Shown here: positions 55,157 to 64,000 of the stretch, piece by piece | How the letters are laid out: every line of letters begins with the position of its first letter | How positions within the stretch are numbered: the first letter of the stretch is position 1 | Assembly (NCBI RefSeq): GCF_015291725.1 | Contig: NZ_CP030038.1 | Span: forward strand, 868,001 to 932,000 | Direction: 5' to 3' | From: Bradyrhizobium sp. CCBAU 51765 | Lineage (GTDB): Bacteria > Pseudomonadota > Alphaproteobacteria > Rhizobiales > Xanthobacteraceae | Length of the DNA: 64,000 nt | Made by a program: the position numbers and the translations under genes | The notes under the pieces: model-generated | Databases searched by the model: none | Told to the model about the DNA's origin: nothing | What the model saw: the letters and a program-made list of their open reading frames with translations, nothing else

Positions 55157-58100
55157 TCACTCCGCCGCCACCATCTGCTGTGTGCGCCACTGACCCAGCA
55201 GGGCACGGAGCGAAGCCGGCTTCACGGGCTTGTTGAGCACCGCGATCTTCTCGTCCCGCGCGGCGACCTGCACGGCGGGGCTGCGATCGGCGGTGATCAG
55301 GATCGCAGGGATGGTGTCACCGAAGCGGCGGCGGATCTCGCGGATGGCGGCGATGCCGTTGCCACGATCGAGGTGATAGTCGACGAGCAGGCCGGTGACG
55401 CGCCGTCCGGCTGTTTCGATTGCGGCGATCGCGCCTTCGGGGTCGGCGACCGCGATCACCTCGGCGTCCCAGGCCTTGAGCAGCGTGCGCATGCCGTCGA
55501 GGATCGCCGCATCGTTCTCGATGCAGACGATCAGCGCGCCAGAGATCGGGGTGCGCGCCAACGGCGTCGCGCTGGTCACGGCCGCGGTATGGGTGATCGC
55601 CTTCGCCGTCGGCACCGTCACGGAGAACACCGAGCCGCCGCTGGCATTGGAGTCGATGGCGATGCCGTGCTTGAGCACGCGTGCCAGCCGCTCGACGATC
55701 GATAACCCCAGCCCCAGGCCGCGCGCGATCCGCGCCCCCTGCTCCAGGCGATGGAATTCCTTGAAGATCTCGCCGCGCTTGACCGGGGGGATGCCGACGC
55801 CGGTGTCGTAGACGCAGATCTTGAGCGAGGTGCCGCGGCGGCGGCAGCCGACCAGCACGCGGCCGCGCGGGGTGTACTTGATCGCGTTCGAGATCAGGTT
55901 CTGGAGCAGGCGCCGCAGCAGGAGCCGGTCCGACTCGACCGGCAGCGAGCAGGGCACGAAGTTGAGCTCCAGGCCCTTGGCACGCGCGATCGGCGCGAAC
56001 TCGATCTCCAGCGAGCGCATCAGATCGGCCATCTTGAAACTCGAGATCGAGGTCGTCATCGCGCCGGCATCGAGTCTGGAGATGTCGAGTAGCGCGCCGA
56101 GGATCTCCTCGATGGCCTGCAGCGATTCGTCGATGTTCTCGACCAGCCGCGTCTCCTCGCCTTCGTGCTGACGCTCGACCAGGCTCGTGACATAGAGCCG
56201 CGCCGCGTTCAGCGGCTGGAGGATGTCGTGGCTGGCGGCAGCGAGGAAGCGCGTCTTGGAGATGCTGGCGTCTTCTGCCGCGCTCTTGGCCAATGCCAGC
56301 TCGGAGTTCAGCCGCGTCAGCTCCTCGGTGCGATCGCGCACGCGCTTTTCCAGCGTTGCATTGGCGCGCTCCAGGGCTTCCGCGGCTTCGAAAGTGGGCG
56401 TGACGTCGGTGAAGGTGATGACGAAGCCGCCGCCGGGCATCTGGTTGGTGAGCACTTCGATCACCATGTGGCGTTCCGGCAGGCGTTCGAGATAAGGCTC
56501 GCTGTCGGTGGTGTAGGCGGCGAGGCGCCGCTCCAGCAGGGCCTCGCTCTCGAGCGGATGCTCCGGATCGCCCACGCCTATGAATTCCAGGATTTCGCGC
56601 AGGGGCGTGCCGAACTGGATCAGATGCGGGGGAACGTTGAGGAGATCGCCGAACTGCCGGTTGGAGCAGATCAGTTGCAGATCGGCATCGAACACGGCGA
56701 TGCCCTGGCGCACGTGGTTGAGCGCGGTCTGGAGGATCTCGCGGTTGAAATGCAGCGCCGCGTGGGAGTCGTCGAGCAGCTTCAGCGCTGCCTTGGCGGA
56801 GACCGTCCGCTTGCGCAGCAGCAGCGACATCACGAGGCGGGAGGAGGCCGCGCCGATCGAGGACGCGATCAGGTGCTCGGCGTGCTGCAGCAGCTCGAAA
56901 TCGGCAGGTGCTCCGGGCTCCAGCCGCACGTTTCGCCGCGCCGAGAATGCCTCGAAGGAATGCCGCGCCCGGTCGGGTCCGAGATATTGCGCCACCGTGG
57001 TCTGGATGTCCTGCACGGTGATGCTGGTGCGCCAACGGCGGAAGCTCGGGGAGATCGGTGCGAGCGTATTGGGCACGAACAGATCGGCCTGCAACAGCTC
57101 GATGGACGACGGCTGGCGCGCCAGCGACAGCAGCACATAGGTCAGGATGTTGAGCGACAGCGACCAGATGACGCCGTGCATCAGTGGCGGCAGGTCGGCG
57201 CCGAACAGCGCCTGCGGCCGCAGCGCCTCGATGCCGAACGGGCCGTGCTGGAGCAGCATGATGCCTGATGTCGAGGAATCCATGAAGCTCGGAATGAACA
57301 GCGTGTAGAGCCACACCACAAAGCCCACCAGCATGCCGCCGATGGCGCCGCGCGCGGTCGCGCGCCGCCAGAGCAGCCCGCCGAAGAAGCTCGGTGCAAG
57401 CTGGGCGATGGCGGCAAAGGAAAGCAGACCGATGGCCGCGAGCTGGGTATTGCCGAGCGCGCGATAGTAGAAATAGGCCATCACCATGATGGCGAAGATC
57501 GCGAGCCGCCGCGAGCGCAGCAGGAAGTCGCTGAAATCGGCACCGCCGGCGCGCCCCTCCGGCCGACGTTGCAGCACCAGCGGCACCACGAGGTCGTTCG
57601 AGACCATGATGGAGAGCGCGACGCATTCGACGATCACCATCGCGGTCGCCGCCGACAGGCCGCCGACGAAGATGACGACGCTGAGCAGATCGGCGCCGCC
57701 TTCCATCGGCAGCGCCAGCACGTACATGTCGGGGTCGGCGGCGCCGAACGGGAAGGTCACGAGGCCGGCGATCGCGATCGGGATCACGAACAGATTGATG
57801 GCGACGAGATAGAGCGGGAACAGCCATCGCGCGCGGCCGACCTCGGCATCGGAGGAATTCTCCACCACGCTGACGTGGAACTGACGCGGCAGCAGCATGA
57901 TCGCGCACAGCGACAGCAGCGTCATGGTCAGGAAGTTGCCGATCGACGGCGAGTAGTTGATCGCGCGCACCGCTTCCGGCGTCTTCATCGCGCGCTCGAT
58001 CAGCTCATGCGGCGAGAACATCCAGAAGGTGACGAAGATGCCGGCGGCGAGGAAGGCGATCAGCTTGATGATGGATTCGGTCGCGACCGCCAGCATCAGG

Positions 58101-58666
58101 CCGTGCTGGTGCTCGGTGGCATCGGTCTGCCGCGTGCCGAACAGCACCGCGAAGGCGGCCATCGACAGCGTCACCATCAGCGCGACGTCGCCGACGATCG
58201 GGATGTGGGAGAAGGCCTGGTCCTCGCTCAGGATCGTTTCGAGCGAGGAGGCAACCGCCTTGAGCTGGAGCGCGATGTAGGGCACCGAGCCGATGATTGC
58301 CATCAGCGCGACGGTCGCTGCCACCGCCTGGCTCTTGCCGTAGCGGGCCCCGATGAAGTCGGCGATCGAGGTGATGTTGTGGGTTTTGGCGAGCTGGATC
58401 ACGCGGCGGAGCACGCCGGCCCCTAACCCGATCATCAGGATCGGACCGAGATAGATCGCGAGGAAGTCGGTCGAGGTGCGGGTGGCGAAGCCGACCGAGC
58501 CGAAGAAGGTCCAGGAGGTGCAGTAGATCGCCAGCGACAGCGGATAGATCAGCCCGGAGGCACGACCGCGCCCGGCCGGCGAGCGGCGGTCGCCATGGCT
58601 CGCCACCAGGAACAGGAAGCCGATATAACCGAACGCGGCGGCGATCACGCCCCAGTCGTGCAGCAT
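55157..58666 (-). CDS. Hybrid histidine kinase with sodium/solute symporter-like sensor
   Basis: A 1169-residue inner-membrane sensor. Residues 1-500 are an SSS-type domain with about 13 helices (GVIAAAFGYIGFLFLVASHG; TSWTFFGSVGFATRTSTDFLAIYLG). A PAS segment follows (about 655-760; NHVRQGIAVFDADLQLICSN). The HisKA His is near residue 812 (FLAAASHDILQPLNAARLY). The HATPase is about 900-1020, then a receiver domain with Asp near 1096 (LLVDYHLDRGN). The design matches the CbrA/ErcS-like class that links transport or nutrient sensing to regulation. ATG 58666 fits. It may signal to the LuxR-type regulator at 51021. Confidence 0.92.
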   Translation of the reverse strand: MLHDWGVIAAAFGYIGFLFLVASHGDRRSPAGRGRASGLIYPLSLAIYCTSWTFFGSVGFATRTSTDFLAIYLGPILMIGLGAGVLRRVIQLAKTHNITSIADFIGARYGKSQAVAATVALMAIIGSVPYIALQLKAVASSLETILSEDQAFSHIPIVGDVALMVTLSMAAFAVLFGTRQTDATEHQHGLMLAVATESIIKLIAFLAAGIFVTFWMFSPHELIERAMKTPEAVRAINYSPSIGNFLTMTLLSLCAIMLLPRQFHVSVVENSSDAEVGRARWLFPLYLVAINLFVIPIAIAGLVTFPFGAADPDMYVLALPMEGGADLLSVVIFVGGLSAATAMVIVECVALSIMVSNDLVVPLVLQRRPEGRAGGADFSDFLLRSRRLAIFAIMVMAYFYYRALGNTQLAAIGLLSFAAIAQLAPSFFGGLLWRRATARGAIGGMLVGFVVWLYTLFIPSFMDSSTSGIMLLQHGPFGIEALRPQALFGADLPPLMHGVIWSLSLNILTYVLLSLARQPSSIELLQADLFVPNTLAPISPSFRRWRTSITVQDIQTTVAQYLGPDRARHSFEAFSARRNVRLEPGAPADFELLQHAEHLIASSIGAASSRLVMSLLLRKRTVSAKAALKLLDDSHAALHFNREILQTALNHVRQGIAVFDADLQLICSNRQFGDLLNVPPHLIQFGTPLREILEFIGVGDPEHPLESEALLERRLAAYTTDSEPYLERLPERHMVIEVLTNQMPGGGFVITFTDVTPTFEAAEALERANATLEKRVRDRTEELTRLNSELALAKSAAEDASISKTRFLAAASHDILQPLNAARLYVTSLVERQHEGEETRLVENIDESLQAIEEILGALLDISRLDAGAMTTSISSFKMADLMRSLEIEFAPIARAKGLELNFVPCSLPVESDRLLLRRLLQNLISNAIKYTPRGRVLVGCRRRGTSLKICVYDTGVGIPPVKRGEIFKEFHRLEQGARIARGLGLGLSIVERLARVLKHGIAIDSNASGGSVFSVTVPTAKAITHTAAVTSATPLARTPISGALIVCIENDAAILDGMRTLLKAWDAEVIAVADPEGAIAAIETAGRRVTGLLVDYHLDRGNGIAAIREIRRRFGDTIPAILITADRSPAVQVAARDEKIAVLNKPVKPASLRALLGQWRTQQMVAAE

Positions 58667-58839
58667 GGTGAGCGTGCTTCTCTCCCTGGGCGCTACCAGC
58701 GCCCGTGCTCATTTTCCCTGCAAACCTAGCGCGTTGGACGGTCGCAAGCGACAGCGAAATGCCGGGCGGCGGCGGGAACTGGCGGCGTCGTTAAGGTGCG
58801 AGCGTGCACCCACGGGCGCCTACCCTCCCCTGGAGGGTG

Positions 58840-59009
58840 CAGGGCTATCGCATATGAGATGTGGCCATATGGATACCGACTGTTTCCACCGCGTCATGGC
58901 CAGGCTTGTCCCGGCCATCCACGCCTTTCCACGCAGCACAAAGAACGTGGATGCCCGGGACAAGCCCGGGCATGACGACCTCTGCAATATTCAAATGCGA
59001 TTGCCCTGC
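58840..59009. repeat. Composite repeat with terminal inverted repeats (copy 2)
   Basis: A 170-bp element nearly identical to 11511-11677, with the same ends (CAGGGCTATCGCATAT...GCGATTGCCCTG). Its interior is a family A palindrome at 58892-58977. Here it lies between the hybrid kinase start and the hemA stop. With the flanking 58667-58839 it fills the 376-bp gap, and I see no gene there. Confidence 0.88.
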
Positions 59010-59042
59010 CTGGAGGGGCCCTGGAGGGGGAGGGCAAGAACC

Positions 59043-60272
59043 CTACTCCGCTGCCAGCGACTTCTCGCGCAGCGGCAGGCCGAGGCGGTCCCATACCTGG
59101 AGCAGCGCTTCGGCGAGCTGATCGATCAGGCCGTCGTCGTGATAGGGCGAGGGCGTGATGCGCAGGCGCTCGGTGCCCTTGGCGACGGTCGGATAGTTGA
59201 TCGGCTGGATGTAGATACCGTGCTCTTCGAGCAGGAGGTCGGAGGCCCGCTTGCACTTCTCGGGATCGCCGACGAACAGCGGCACGATGTGGGTGTCGCT
59301 CGACATGACGGGCAGGCCGGCGGCATTGAGGATTGCCTTGACGCGGGCGGCGCGGTCCTGGTGGCGCTCGCGCTCCCAGTTCGAGCTCTTCAGGTGCCTG
59401 ATCGCGGCAGTCGCGGCCGAGCAGACCGCCGGCGGCAGCGCGGTGGTGAAGATGAAGCCCGGCGCATAGGAGCGCACGGCGTCGATGATCTGGCCATTGG
59501 CGGCGATATAGCCGCCGAGACAGCCGAACGCCTTGGCGAGCGTGCCCTCGAGAACGTCGATGCGATGCATGACGCCGTCACGCTCGGCGATGCCGCCGCC
59601 GCGCGGGCCGTACATTCCGACGGCGTGGACTTCGTCGACATAGGTCATCGCGCCATACGTCTCTGCGAGATCGCAGATCCTGGCGAGCGGCGCGACATCG
59701 CCGTCCATGGAATAGAGGCTCTCGCAGACGATCAGCTTCGGCCGATTCGGGCCAGCCGCCTTCAACAGCTCTTCGAGATGCGCAACGTCATTGTGGCGGA
59801 ACACGACCCGCTCGCAGCCGGACTGCCGGATGCCCTCGATCATCGAATTGTGGTTGAGCTCGTCCGAGAGGATCAGGCAGTTCGGAATGAGCTTTGCGAT
59901 TGTGGGGATGCCGGTCTGGTTCGAGACATAGCCCGAGGTGAACAGCAGCGCGGCTTCCTTGCCGTGGAGGTCGGCGAGCTCGGCTTCGAGCTGGACCAGC
60001 GGATGGTGCGTGCCGGCAATGTTGCGGGTGCCGCCGGCACCGGTGCCGACGCGCGTCGCGGTCTCGACCATGGCGCCGACCACCTTCGGGTGCTGGCCCA
60101 TGCCGAGATAGTCGTTGGAGCACCAGATCACGACGTCGCGCTTGCCCTTGGACGAGTGCCACACCGCGTGCGGGAACCGGCCGGCCGTGCGTTCGAGGTC
60201 GGCGAACACGCGATAGCGCCGCTCAGTATGGAGACGATCGAGAGCGGAATTGAAGAACTGGTTGTAATCCAT
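59043..60272 (-). CDS. hemA: 5-aminolevulinate synthase
   Basis: Condenses glycine and succinyl-CoA to 5-aminolevulinate, the first step of heme synthesis in alphaproteobacteria; PLP-dependent, cytoplasmic. The 409 residues match the known Bradyrhizobium HemA length. Visible elements are [16 protein letters not shown] (written [10 protein letters not shown]), [35 protein letters not shown] and the PLP-lysine motif [18 protein letters not shown] 60272 (MDYNQFFN) is chosen over the longer frame to 60314. A FixK2/FNR box lies 139 bp upstream; oxygen control of B. japonicum hemA by an FNR-like regulator is published knowledge. Confidence 0.97.
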   Translation of the reverse strand: MDYNQFFNSALDRLHTERRYRVFADLERTAGRFPHAVWHSSKGKRDVVIWCSNDYLGMGQHPKVVGAMVETATRVGTGAGGTRNIAGTHHPLVQLEAELADLHGKEAALLFTSGYVSNQTGIPTIAKLIPNCLILSDELNHNSMIEGIRQSGCERVVFRHNDVAHLEELLKAAGPNRPKLIVCESLYSMDGDVAPLARICDLAETYGAMTYVDEVHAVGMYGPRGGGIAERDGVMHRIDVLEGTLAKAFGCLGGYIAANGQIIDAVRSYAPGFIFTTALPPAVCSAATAAIRHLKSSNWERERHQDRAARVKAILNAAGLPVMSSDTHIVPLFVGDPEKCKRASDLLLEEHGIYIQPINYPTVAKGTERLRITPSPYHDDGLIDQLAEALLQVWDRLGLPLREKSLAAE

Positions 60273-60410
60273 CGGCAAGACCTGCAACGGAACCCGGCCA
60301 TGACGGCCGCTCATTTTTTAGAGCTTTTCGAGCTCCAATGTCTATGCGCCAGCACACATTTGAGGCAAGGCGAGCGTGCCAATTGATAACCGCCGGTCCG
60401 ATGGCGATTG

Positions 60411-60424
60411 TTGATTTGGATCAA
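60411..60424. promoter_or_regulatory. FixK2/FNR box upstream of hemA
   Basis: TTGATTTGGATCAA is a perfect match to the TTGAT-N4-ATCAA anaerobox. It lies 139 bp upstream of the hemA start codon and 185 bp upstream of the divergent aroQ. Low-oxygen induction of hemA through such a box fits what is known for Bradyrhizobium. Confidence 0.9.
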
Positions 60425-60608
60425 GCGCCTAGCACAGGACTGCCGGCCGCGACCGGCCCGACCGGGGGGAGGCAGGGCTGCCGTGGACATTTTGTCCATG
60501 GCGCGCGCACCATCCATGATGGCCAAGCTGGTTGCACCGACGCCATAGCCTTGCCCGGCTGGGGCGGCGTGCCGGTCAGTCGGACAGCCCATGCGAAAGG
60601 AAGCCCCG

Positions 60609-61040
60609 ATGAAGCGTGTCATGATCCTCAACGGTCCCAACCTCAATATGCTCGGCATCCGCGAGCCGCACATCTACGGCACGACGACGCTCGCAGAGGT
60701 CAACGCGAGCTGCGAGGACGCCGCCGCCAAGCTCGGGCTCAAGCTCGCCTTCCACCAGTCCAACCACGAGGGCGTGCTCGTCGACCTGATCCAGTCGGCG
60801 CGGCAGGATGCCGATGCCATCGTCATCAACCCGGCCGGTCTCTCCTTCACCTCGGTTTCGATCATGGACGCGATCAAGACATTCGAGGGCCCGGTGCTGG
60901 AGGTCCACATCTCCAACATCCACGCCCGCGACGAATATCACCGGCACTCCAAGATCTCGTTCGTGGCGACCGGCGTGATCTGCGGGCTGGGACCGTTCGG
61001 CTACGTCGCGGCGCTGCACGCGATTGCGAACATGAAGTGA
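60609..61040 (+). CDS. aroQ: Type II 3-dehydroquinate dehydratase
   Basis: Dehydrates 3-dehydroquinate to 3-dehydroshikimate, step three of the shikimate pathway. The 143 residues match the dodecameric type II family. Diagnostic parts are ILNGPNLNMLGIREPHIYG (catalytic Tyr and flexible-loop Arg), FHQSNHEGVLVDLIQSA, INPAGLSFTSVS, and VHISNIHARDEYHRHSKIS with VICGLGPFGYVAALHA. ATG 60609 has AAAGGAAG 7 nt upstream; the ATG at 60591 is poorer. It is divergent from hemA across a 336-bp region. Confidence 0.95.
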   Translation: MKRVMILNGPNLNMLGIREPHIYGTTTLAEVNASCEDAAAKLGLKLAFHQSNHEGVLVDLIQSARQDADAIVINPAGLSFTSVSIMDAIKTFEGPVLEVHISNIHARDEYHRHSKISFVATGVICGLGPFGYVAALHAIANMK

Positions 61041-61080
61041 GAACTTCTCGCTCGCCCGCTTGCGGGGAGAGCCGAAGAAA

Positions 61081-62142
61081 TCACGTCGTCCTGAATTGCA
61101 GCACGCCGTCCTTTGTCTCGGCCGTCAGCCGGCCCTCGACGATCATATAGTTGACGTGGGCGACGAGTTCGCCGGCGGCAAAGCCCATCTGGTGCTCGTC
61201 CAGCACGTGCTTGTTGAACACGACAGGCACCAAGGCGCGCGATGTCTGCGGCATCTCGCGGCAGGCTTCCGCGATCAGCCGGCAGCGCTCCTCGTGATGG
61301 TCGGCGAGCTGCTTGATGCGGGTCTTCAGTCCATAGAACGGCACGCCATGGCCGGGCAGCACCAGCAGATCATAGGGCAGGGTGGTGGTGAGGCTCGCGA
61401 GCGAGGCCAGGTATTCGCCGAGCGAGTTCTGGTCGGGCTCGACCGCCCAGACGCTGACATTCGGCGAGATCTTGCTCAGCACCTGGTCGGCGGAGAGGAA
61501 CAGCTTGTCGTCGGCGCAATACAGCATGACCTGGTCGAGCGCGTGGCCGCCGCCGGTGATCACCTTGAAGCGGCGCGTGCCGATCACGACCTCATCGCCG
61601 TGCGAGATGCGGCGGTAGGACGGCGGCAGCACCGAGACGCGCTTGAGATAATCCTGGCCGCGCCCGAGCAGCTTCTCGGTCAGTGACTCGTCCATGCCGT
61701 GACGGCGGAAGAACAGCCGCTGCGCCTCGCGCCGCTCCTCGGTGCCGCGGTTCTGGTGATAGACCGATTGCAGATATTCGACCTGCGACATCACCAGCGG
61801 GCAGTTGAAGCGCTCGACGATCCAGCCGGCGAGGCCGACATGGTCGGGGTGGGAGTGGGTGACGATCAGGCGCGTGATGTTGACGCCCTTCAGCGGCCCC
61901 TCGAACAGTTTCGTCCAGGCCTCGATCGTCTCCTCGTTGCCGAACCCGGCATCGATCATCGCATAGCCGTCGCCGTCGGCGAGCAGGTAGATGTTCACGT
62001 GGTTGAGGCGGAATGGCAGTTTCAGCCGCGCCCACAGCACGCCGGGTCTGATCTCCACGACCTCTTCGGGGCCGGGGTGTTGTTCCCAGGGGTAGCGCAG
62101 GGCCTCGGCCGAGGACTGTGCGATGTCGGTTTTTGAGCTCAT
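61081..62142 (-). CDS. MBL-fold metallo-hydrolase
   Basis: A 353-residue metallo-beta-lactamase-fold hydrolase, probably cytoplasmic. The metal site is THSHPDHVGLAG (HxHxDH), with further ligands in TGGGHALDQVMLYC (His), LFLSADQVLSKISP (Asp) and LVLPGHGVPFYG (His). Many proteins of this layout (glyoxalase II-like with a C-terminal helical domain) hydrolyse thioesters. The C-terminal HHEERCRLIAEACREMPQTS... region resembles LACTB2-like proteins. The substrate is unknown. The start at 62142 is the only good ATG for the frame. It converges with aroQ. Confidence 0.88.
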   Translation of the reverse strand: MSSKTDIAQSSAEALRYPWEQHPGPEEVVEIRPGVLWARLKLPFRLNHVNIYLLADGDGYAMIDAGFGNEETIEAWTKLFEGPLKGVNITRLIVTHSHPDHVGLAGWIVERFNCPLVMSQVEYLQSVYHQNRGTEERREAQRLFFRRHGMDESLTEKLLGRGQDYLKRVSVLPPSYRRISHGDEVVIGTRRFKVITGGGHALDQVMLYCADDKLFLSADQVLSKISPNVSVWAVEPDQNSLGEYLASLASLTTTLPYDLLVLPGHGVPFYGLKTRIKQLADHHEERCRLIAEACREMPQTSRALVPVVFNKHVLDEHQMGFAAGELVAHVNYMIVEGRLTAETKDGVLQFRTT

Positions 62143-62379
62143 GCTACCCGCTTAAACCCAGCGCGCGCAGGGCGCCAGCCGAAAAAGCACGCATGGCGGG
62201 CGCCGCATGGCCGTCATACCGGCCGTGTTTTCCGCCTCCCGGTTTGAAGTCGCCAAAACATGCCTTCATTCCGGGGCGCGCGTAAGCGCGACCTCAGGTG
62301 CGCGATTGCGCACCTGAGAATCCGAAGATCGTGGTGCGGGATCCCGGCGTCGCCGCTTCGAAAGTCGCCGGAAAGACGA

Positions 62380-64000
62380 TCAGGCCGCCCGCATGTCGTT
62401 GAGGAACGCGTCGATTTCCCCGCGCAGCATATCGGCCTCGCGCCGGAGCGCGTCCGAGGCGCTCAGCACGTCGCCTGCCGCAGCGCCCGCTTCGGCGGAC
62501 GCAGTGGAGACGCCGACGATGTTGCTGGAGACTTCGCTGGTGCCGCCGGCGGCATGCTGGATGTTGCGGGCGATTTCGCGCGTGGCGGCGCCCTGTTCCT
62601 CGACCGCGGCTGCGATTGTCGTGGTGACGTCGTTGATCTCGCCGATGATCCGGCCGATGCCCTGGATGGCGCCGACCGCAGAGGTCGTGACCTCTTGCAT
62701 GCTGGCGATCTGGGTGCGGATCTCGTCCGTCGCCTTGGCGGTCTGGCTCGCCAGGCTCTTCACTTCGGAGGCCACCACGGCGAAGCCGCGGCCGGCCTCG
62801 CCTGCGCGCGCGGCCTCGATGGTCGCGTTGAGCGCGAGCAGGTTGGTCTGCGAGGCGATGGTCTGGATCAGGTCGACGACAACGCTGATGCGGCTCGCGC
62901 TGTCGGCGAGGCTCTGCACGGTAGCGTCGGTCGCTCCCGCTTCGTCGACCGCCTTCTTGGCGATCTCGGCGGAGGTCACGACCTGGCGGCTGATCTCCTG
63001 GATCGAGGAGGACAGCTGCTCGGTGCCGGCCGACACGGTCTGCACATTGACAGACGTTTCCTCAGCGGCGGAGGCGACTGCGTTCACGAGCGCGTTGGAC
63101 TGGTCGGCGGTGTTCGACATGCTCTGCGCGGTCGATTGCATCGAATTGGCCGACTGCGCGAGATTGTCGAGCGCCGAGCGCACCGTGCTTTCGAATTCGG
63201 CGATCTTCGCTTCCATGCGCGTGGCACGCTCGGTCTTGGCGATACGGTCCCTGTCCTGCTCGCTCGCCAGCGCGCGGGCCTCGATCATGCTCTCCCGGAA
63301 CACTTGCAGCGTGTTCGCCATCACCGAGATCTCGTCGTTGTGGTTCTTCGAGCGGTAGATGTCGGTTTCGAGGTCGCCGTTCGCGAGCAGCTGCATCGAC
63401 TGATGCAGGGCGCCGATCCGGCGCAGGATGCTGCGGCCGACATAGAGCCACACGAACAGCGCCGAGCCGACCAGCATCAACGCGCCCATCGCCAGCATGA
63501 CCGACGTCGCGAGCGAAATCTCCTGCCGCGCCTGGAAGGTCGAGGCGTTGGTCTCCTTCTGCACGCCGTCGACGAGCTGCTGCACGCTGATGCCGAGACC
63601 GACATTGAGCTTGCGGGTCTCGTCCAGGATGGTCTGGCCATAGTCGATGGAGTCGAGCTCCTTCTCGCGCAGATTGAACACGCCGGTCTTGCCGGTGCCG
63701 AGCGCGAGCAGCTTTTCCGCCGTTTCGCGCAGCATCTTGTTGCCCTGGTTGTCCGGCAGCAGGTCGAGGTTGGAGCGCAGGCGTCCCTGCGCGGTCTTGA
63801 ACTCCTTCTGGATGTCGTCGAGCTTGTCGCTCGTGTTCGCCGACAGCGCCGCGCTCATGTTGGCGGCGGCGAGATTGCCGCTGGCGACGACGTTGCCGAG
63901 CTGGCCGACGGTCTGCGCGGCGTCGGTCGCGTCTGCGGCTGACAGGTCGGCTGAACCGAGGATGGCGTTGACACGGGTCTGCGCGTCCAGCATCGCCGGG
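62380..64000 (-). CDS. Methyl-accepting chemotaxis protein (N terminus outside window)
   Basis: A chemoreceptor whose frame is open past the right edge, so the first membrane helix and true start are missing. The visible part begins in a helical extracytoplasmic sensor (about 165 residues, [20 protein letters not shown]...). It then has the second helix ([22 protein letters not shown]), a HAMP linker ([24 protein letters not shown]) and the signalling domain with the conserved hairpin tip [23 protein letters not shown]. The C-terminal pentapeptide for methyltransferase docking is absent (ends NDMRAA). The sensor resembles a helical bimodular type. The ligand is unknown. Confidence 0.9.
   Translation of the reverse strand, partial: PAMLDAQTRVNAILGSADLSAADATDAAQTVGQLGNVVASGNLAAANMSAALSANTSDKLDDIQKEFKTAQGRLRSNLDLLPDNQGNKMLRETAEKLLALGTGKTGVFNLREKELDSIDYGQTILDETRKLNVGLGISVQQLVDGVQKETNASTFQARQEISLATSVMLAMGALMLVGSALFVWLYVGRSILRRIGALHQSMQLLANGDLETDIYRSKNHNDEISVMANTLQVFRESMIEARALASEQDRDRIAKTERATRMEAKIAEFESTVRSALDNLAQSANSMQSTAQSMSNTADQSNALVNAVASAAEETSVNVQTVSAGTEQLSSSIQEISRQVVTSAEIAKKAVDEAGATDATVQSLADSASRISVVVDLIQTIASQTNLLALNATIEAARAGEAGRGFAVVASEVKSLASQTAKATDEIRTQIASMQEVTTSAVGAIQGIGRIIGEINDVTTTIAAAVEEQGAATREIARNIQHAAGGTSEVSSNIVGVSTASAEAGAAAGDVLSASDALRREADMLRGEIDAFLNDMRAA

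Noticed and set aside
55317..57908. Second minus-strand frame inside the hybrid kinase gene
   Set aside because: Overlapping frame of the same strand with Arg-rich composition; the kinase frame has all expected motifs.

Overview
The window is 64 kb of GC-rich chromosome from an alphaproteobacterium of the Bradyrhizobium/Rhodopseudomonas group, most probably a Bradyrhizobium. Reasons: coxBA-ctaB-(coxF)-ctaG-coxC next to tldD and a signal peptidase; a 409-residue HemA-type 5-aminolevulinate synthase with a perfect FixK2/FNR-type box upstream; an Fo-only atpI-B-E-G(b')-F cluster; and several interspersed palindromic repeats that I recognise as typical of this genus. No tRNA, rRNA, CRISPR array, insertion sequence, phage or plasmid gene was seen.

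Layout. 1-9.5 kb: the end of a CHAT-domain protein, pckA, a thioesterase, glgP, a small secreted protein, and a divergent LysR/EamA exporter pair. 9.6-16.3 kb: an overlapping TIGR02186/TauE pair, a repeat cluster, a 1134-residue PodJ-like polar protein, and a PadR regulator. 16.5-22.4 kb: a beta-oxidation operon (NTF2-like protein, acyl-CoA dehydrogenase, thiolase, FadB-type enzyme), divergent from padR across a perfect dyad. 22.5-27.5 kb: small unknown proteins, a frameshifted glutathione S-transferase pseudogene, a MarR regulator, gshA, a PAN-domain protein and a nucleotidyltransferase. 27.6-30.5 kb: lepB, tldD and an IalB-like protein, all on the minus strand. 31-37.6 kb: the aa3-type cytochrome oxidase operon with its assembly factors (heme O synthase, Cox11, DUF983 protein, SURF1). 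37.7-40.6 kb: an NTF2-like protein, a NarX-type histidine kinase and LuxR-type regulator pair, and a candidate small RNA. 40.7-44.8 kb: thrC, M16 peptidase, GNAT, and a secreted unknown. 45-47.6 kb: ATP synthase Fo genes. 48-51.7 kb: an unknown, YjbQ, an MHS-type transporter, and an orphan LuxR regulator. 51.7-55.1 kb: an accessory patch holding a dead regulator fragment, then Ohr, a Tat-exported alpha/beta hydrolase, cytochrome P460 and an SDR. 55.1-64 kb: a sodium/solute-symporter hybrid histidine kinase, hemA, aroQ, an MBL hydrolase, and most of a chemotaxis receptor.

How it fits together. Respiration and its cofactors dominate. Heme synthesis (hemA), heme O formation (ctaB), copper insertion (ctaG), oxidase subunits and ATP synthase Fo lie within about 30 kb. 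hemA carries a perfect oxygen-responsive box, and the coxB upstream region a weaker one. Carbon flow is represented by pckA, glgP and the beta-oxidation operon.

Most of the window is ordinary housekeeping DNA. The parts I would examine first are: the 51.7-55.1 kb patch; the GST pseudogene beside an intact MarR and gshA; the modular repeats that share ends but differ inside (11.5-12.0 and 58.8-59.0 kb); the candidate small RNA near 40.5 kb; and the hairpin that buries the EamA start codon. I did not find a clearly new multi-gene system.
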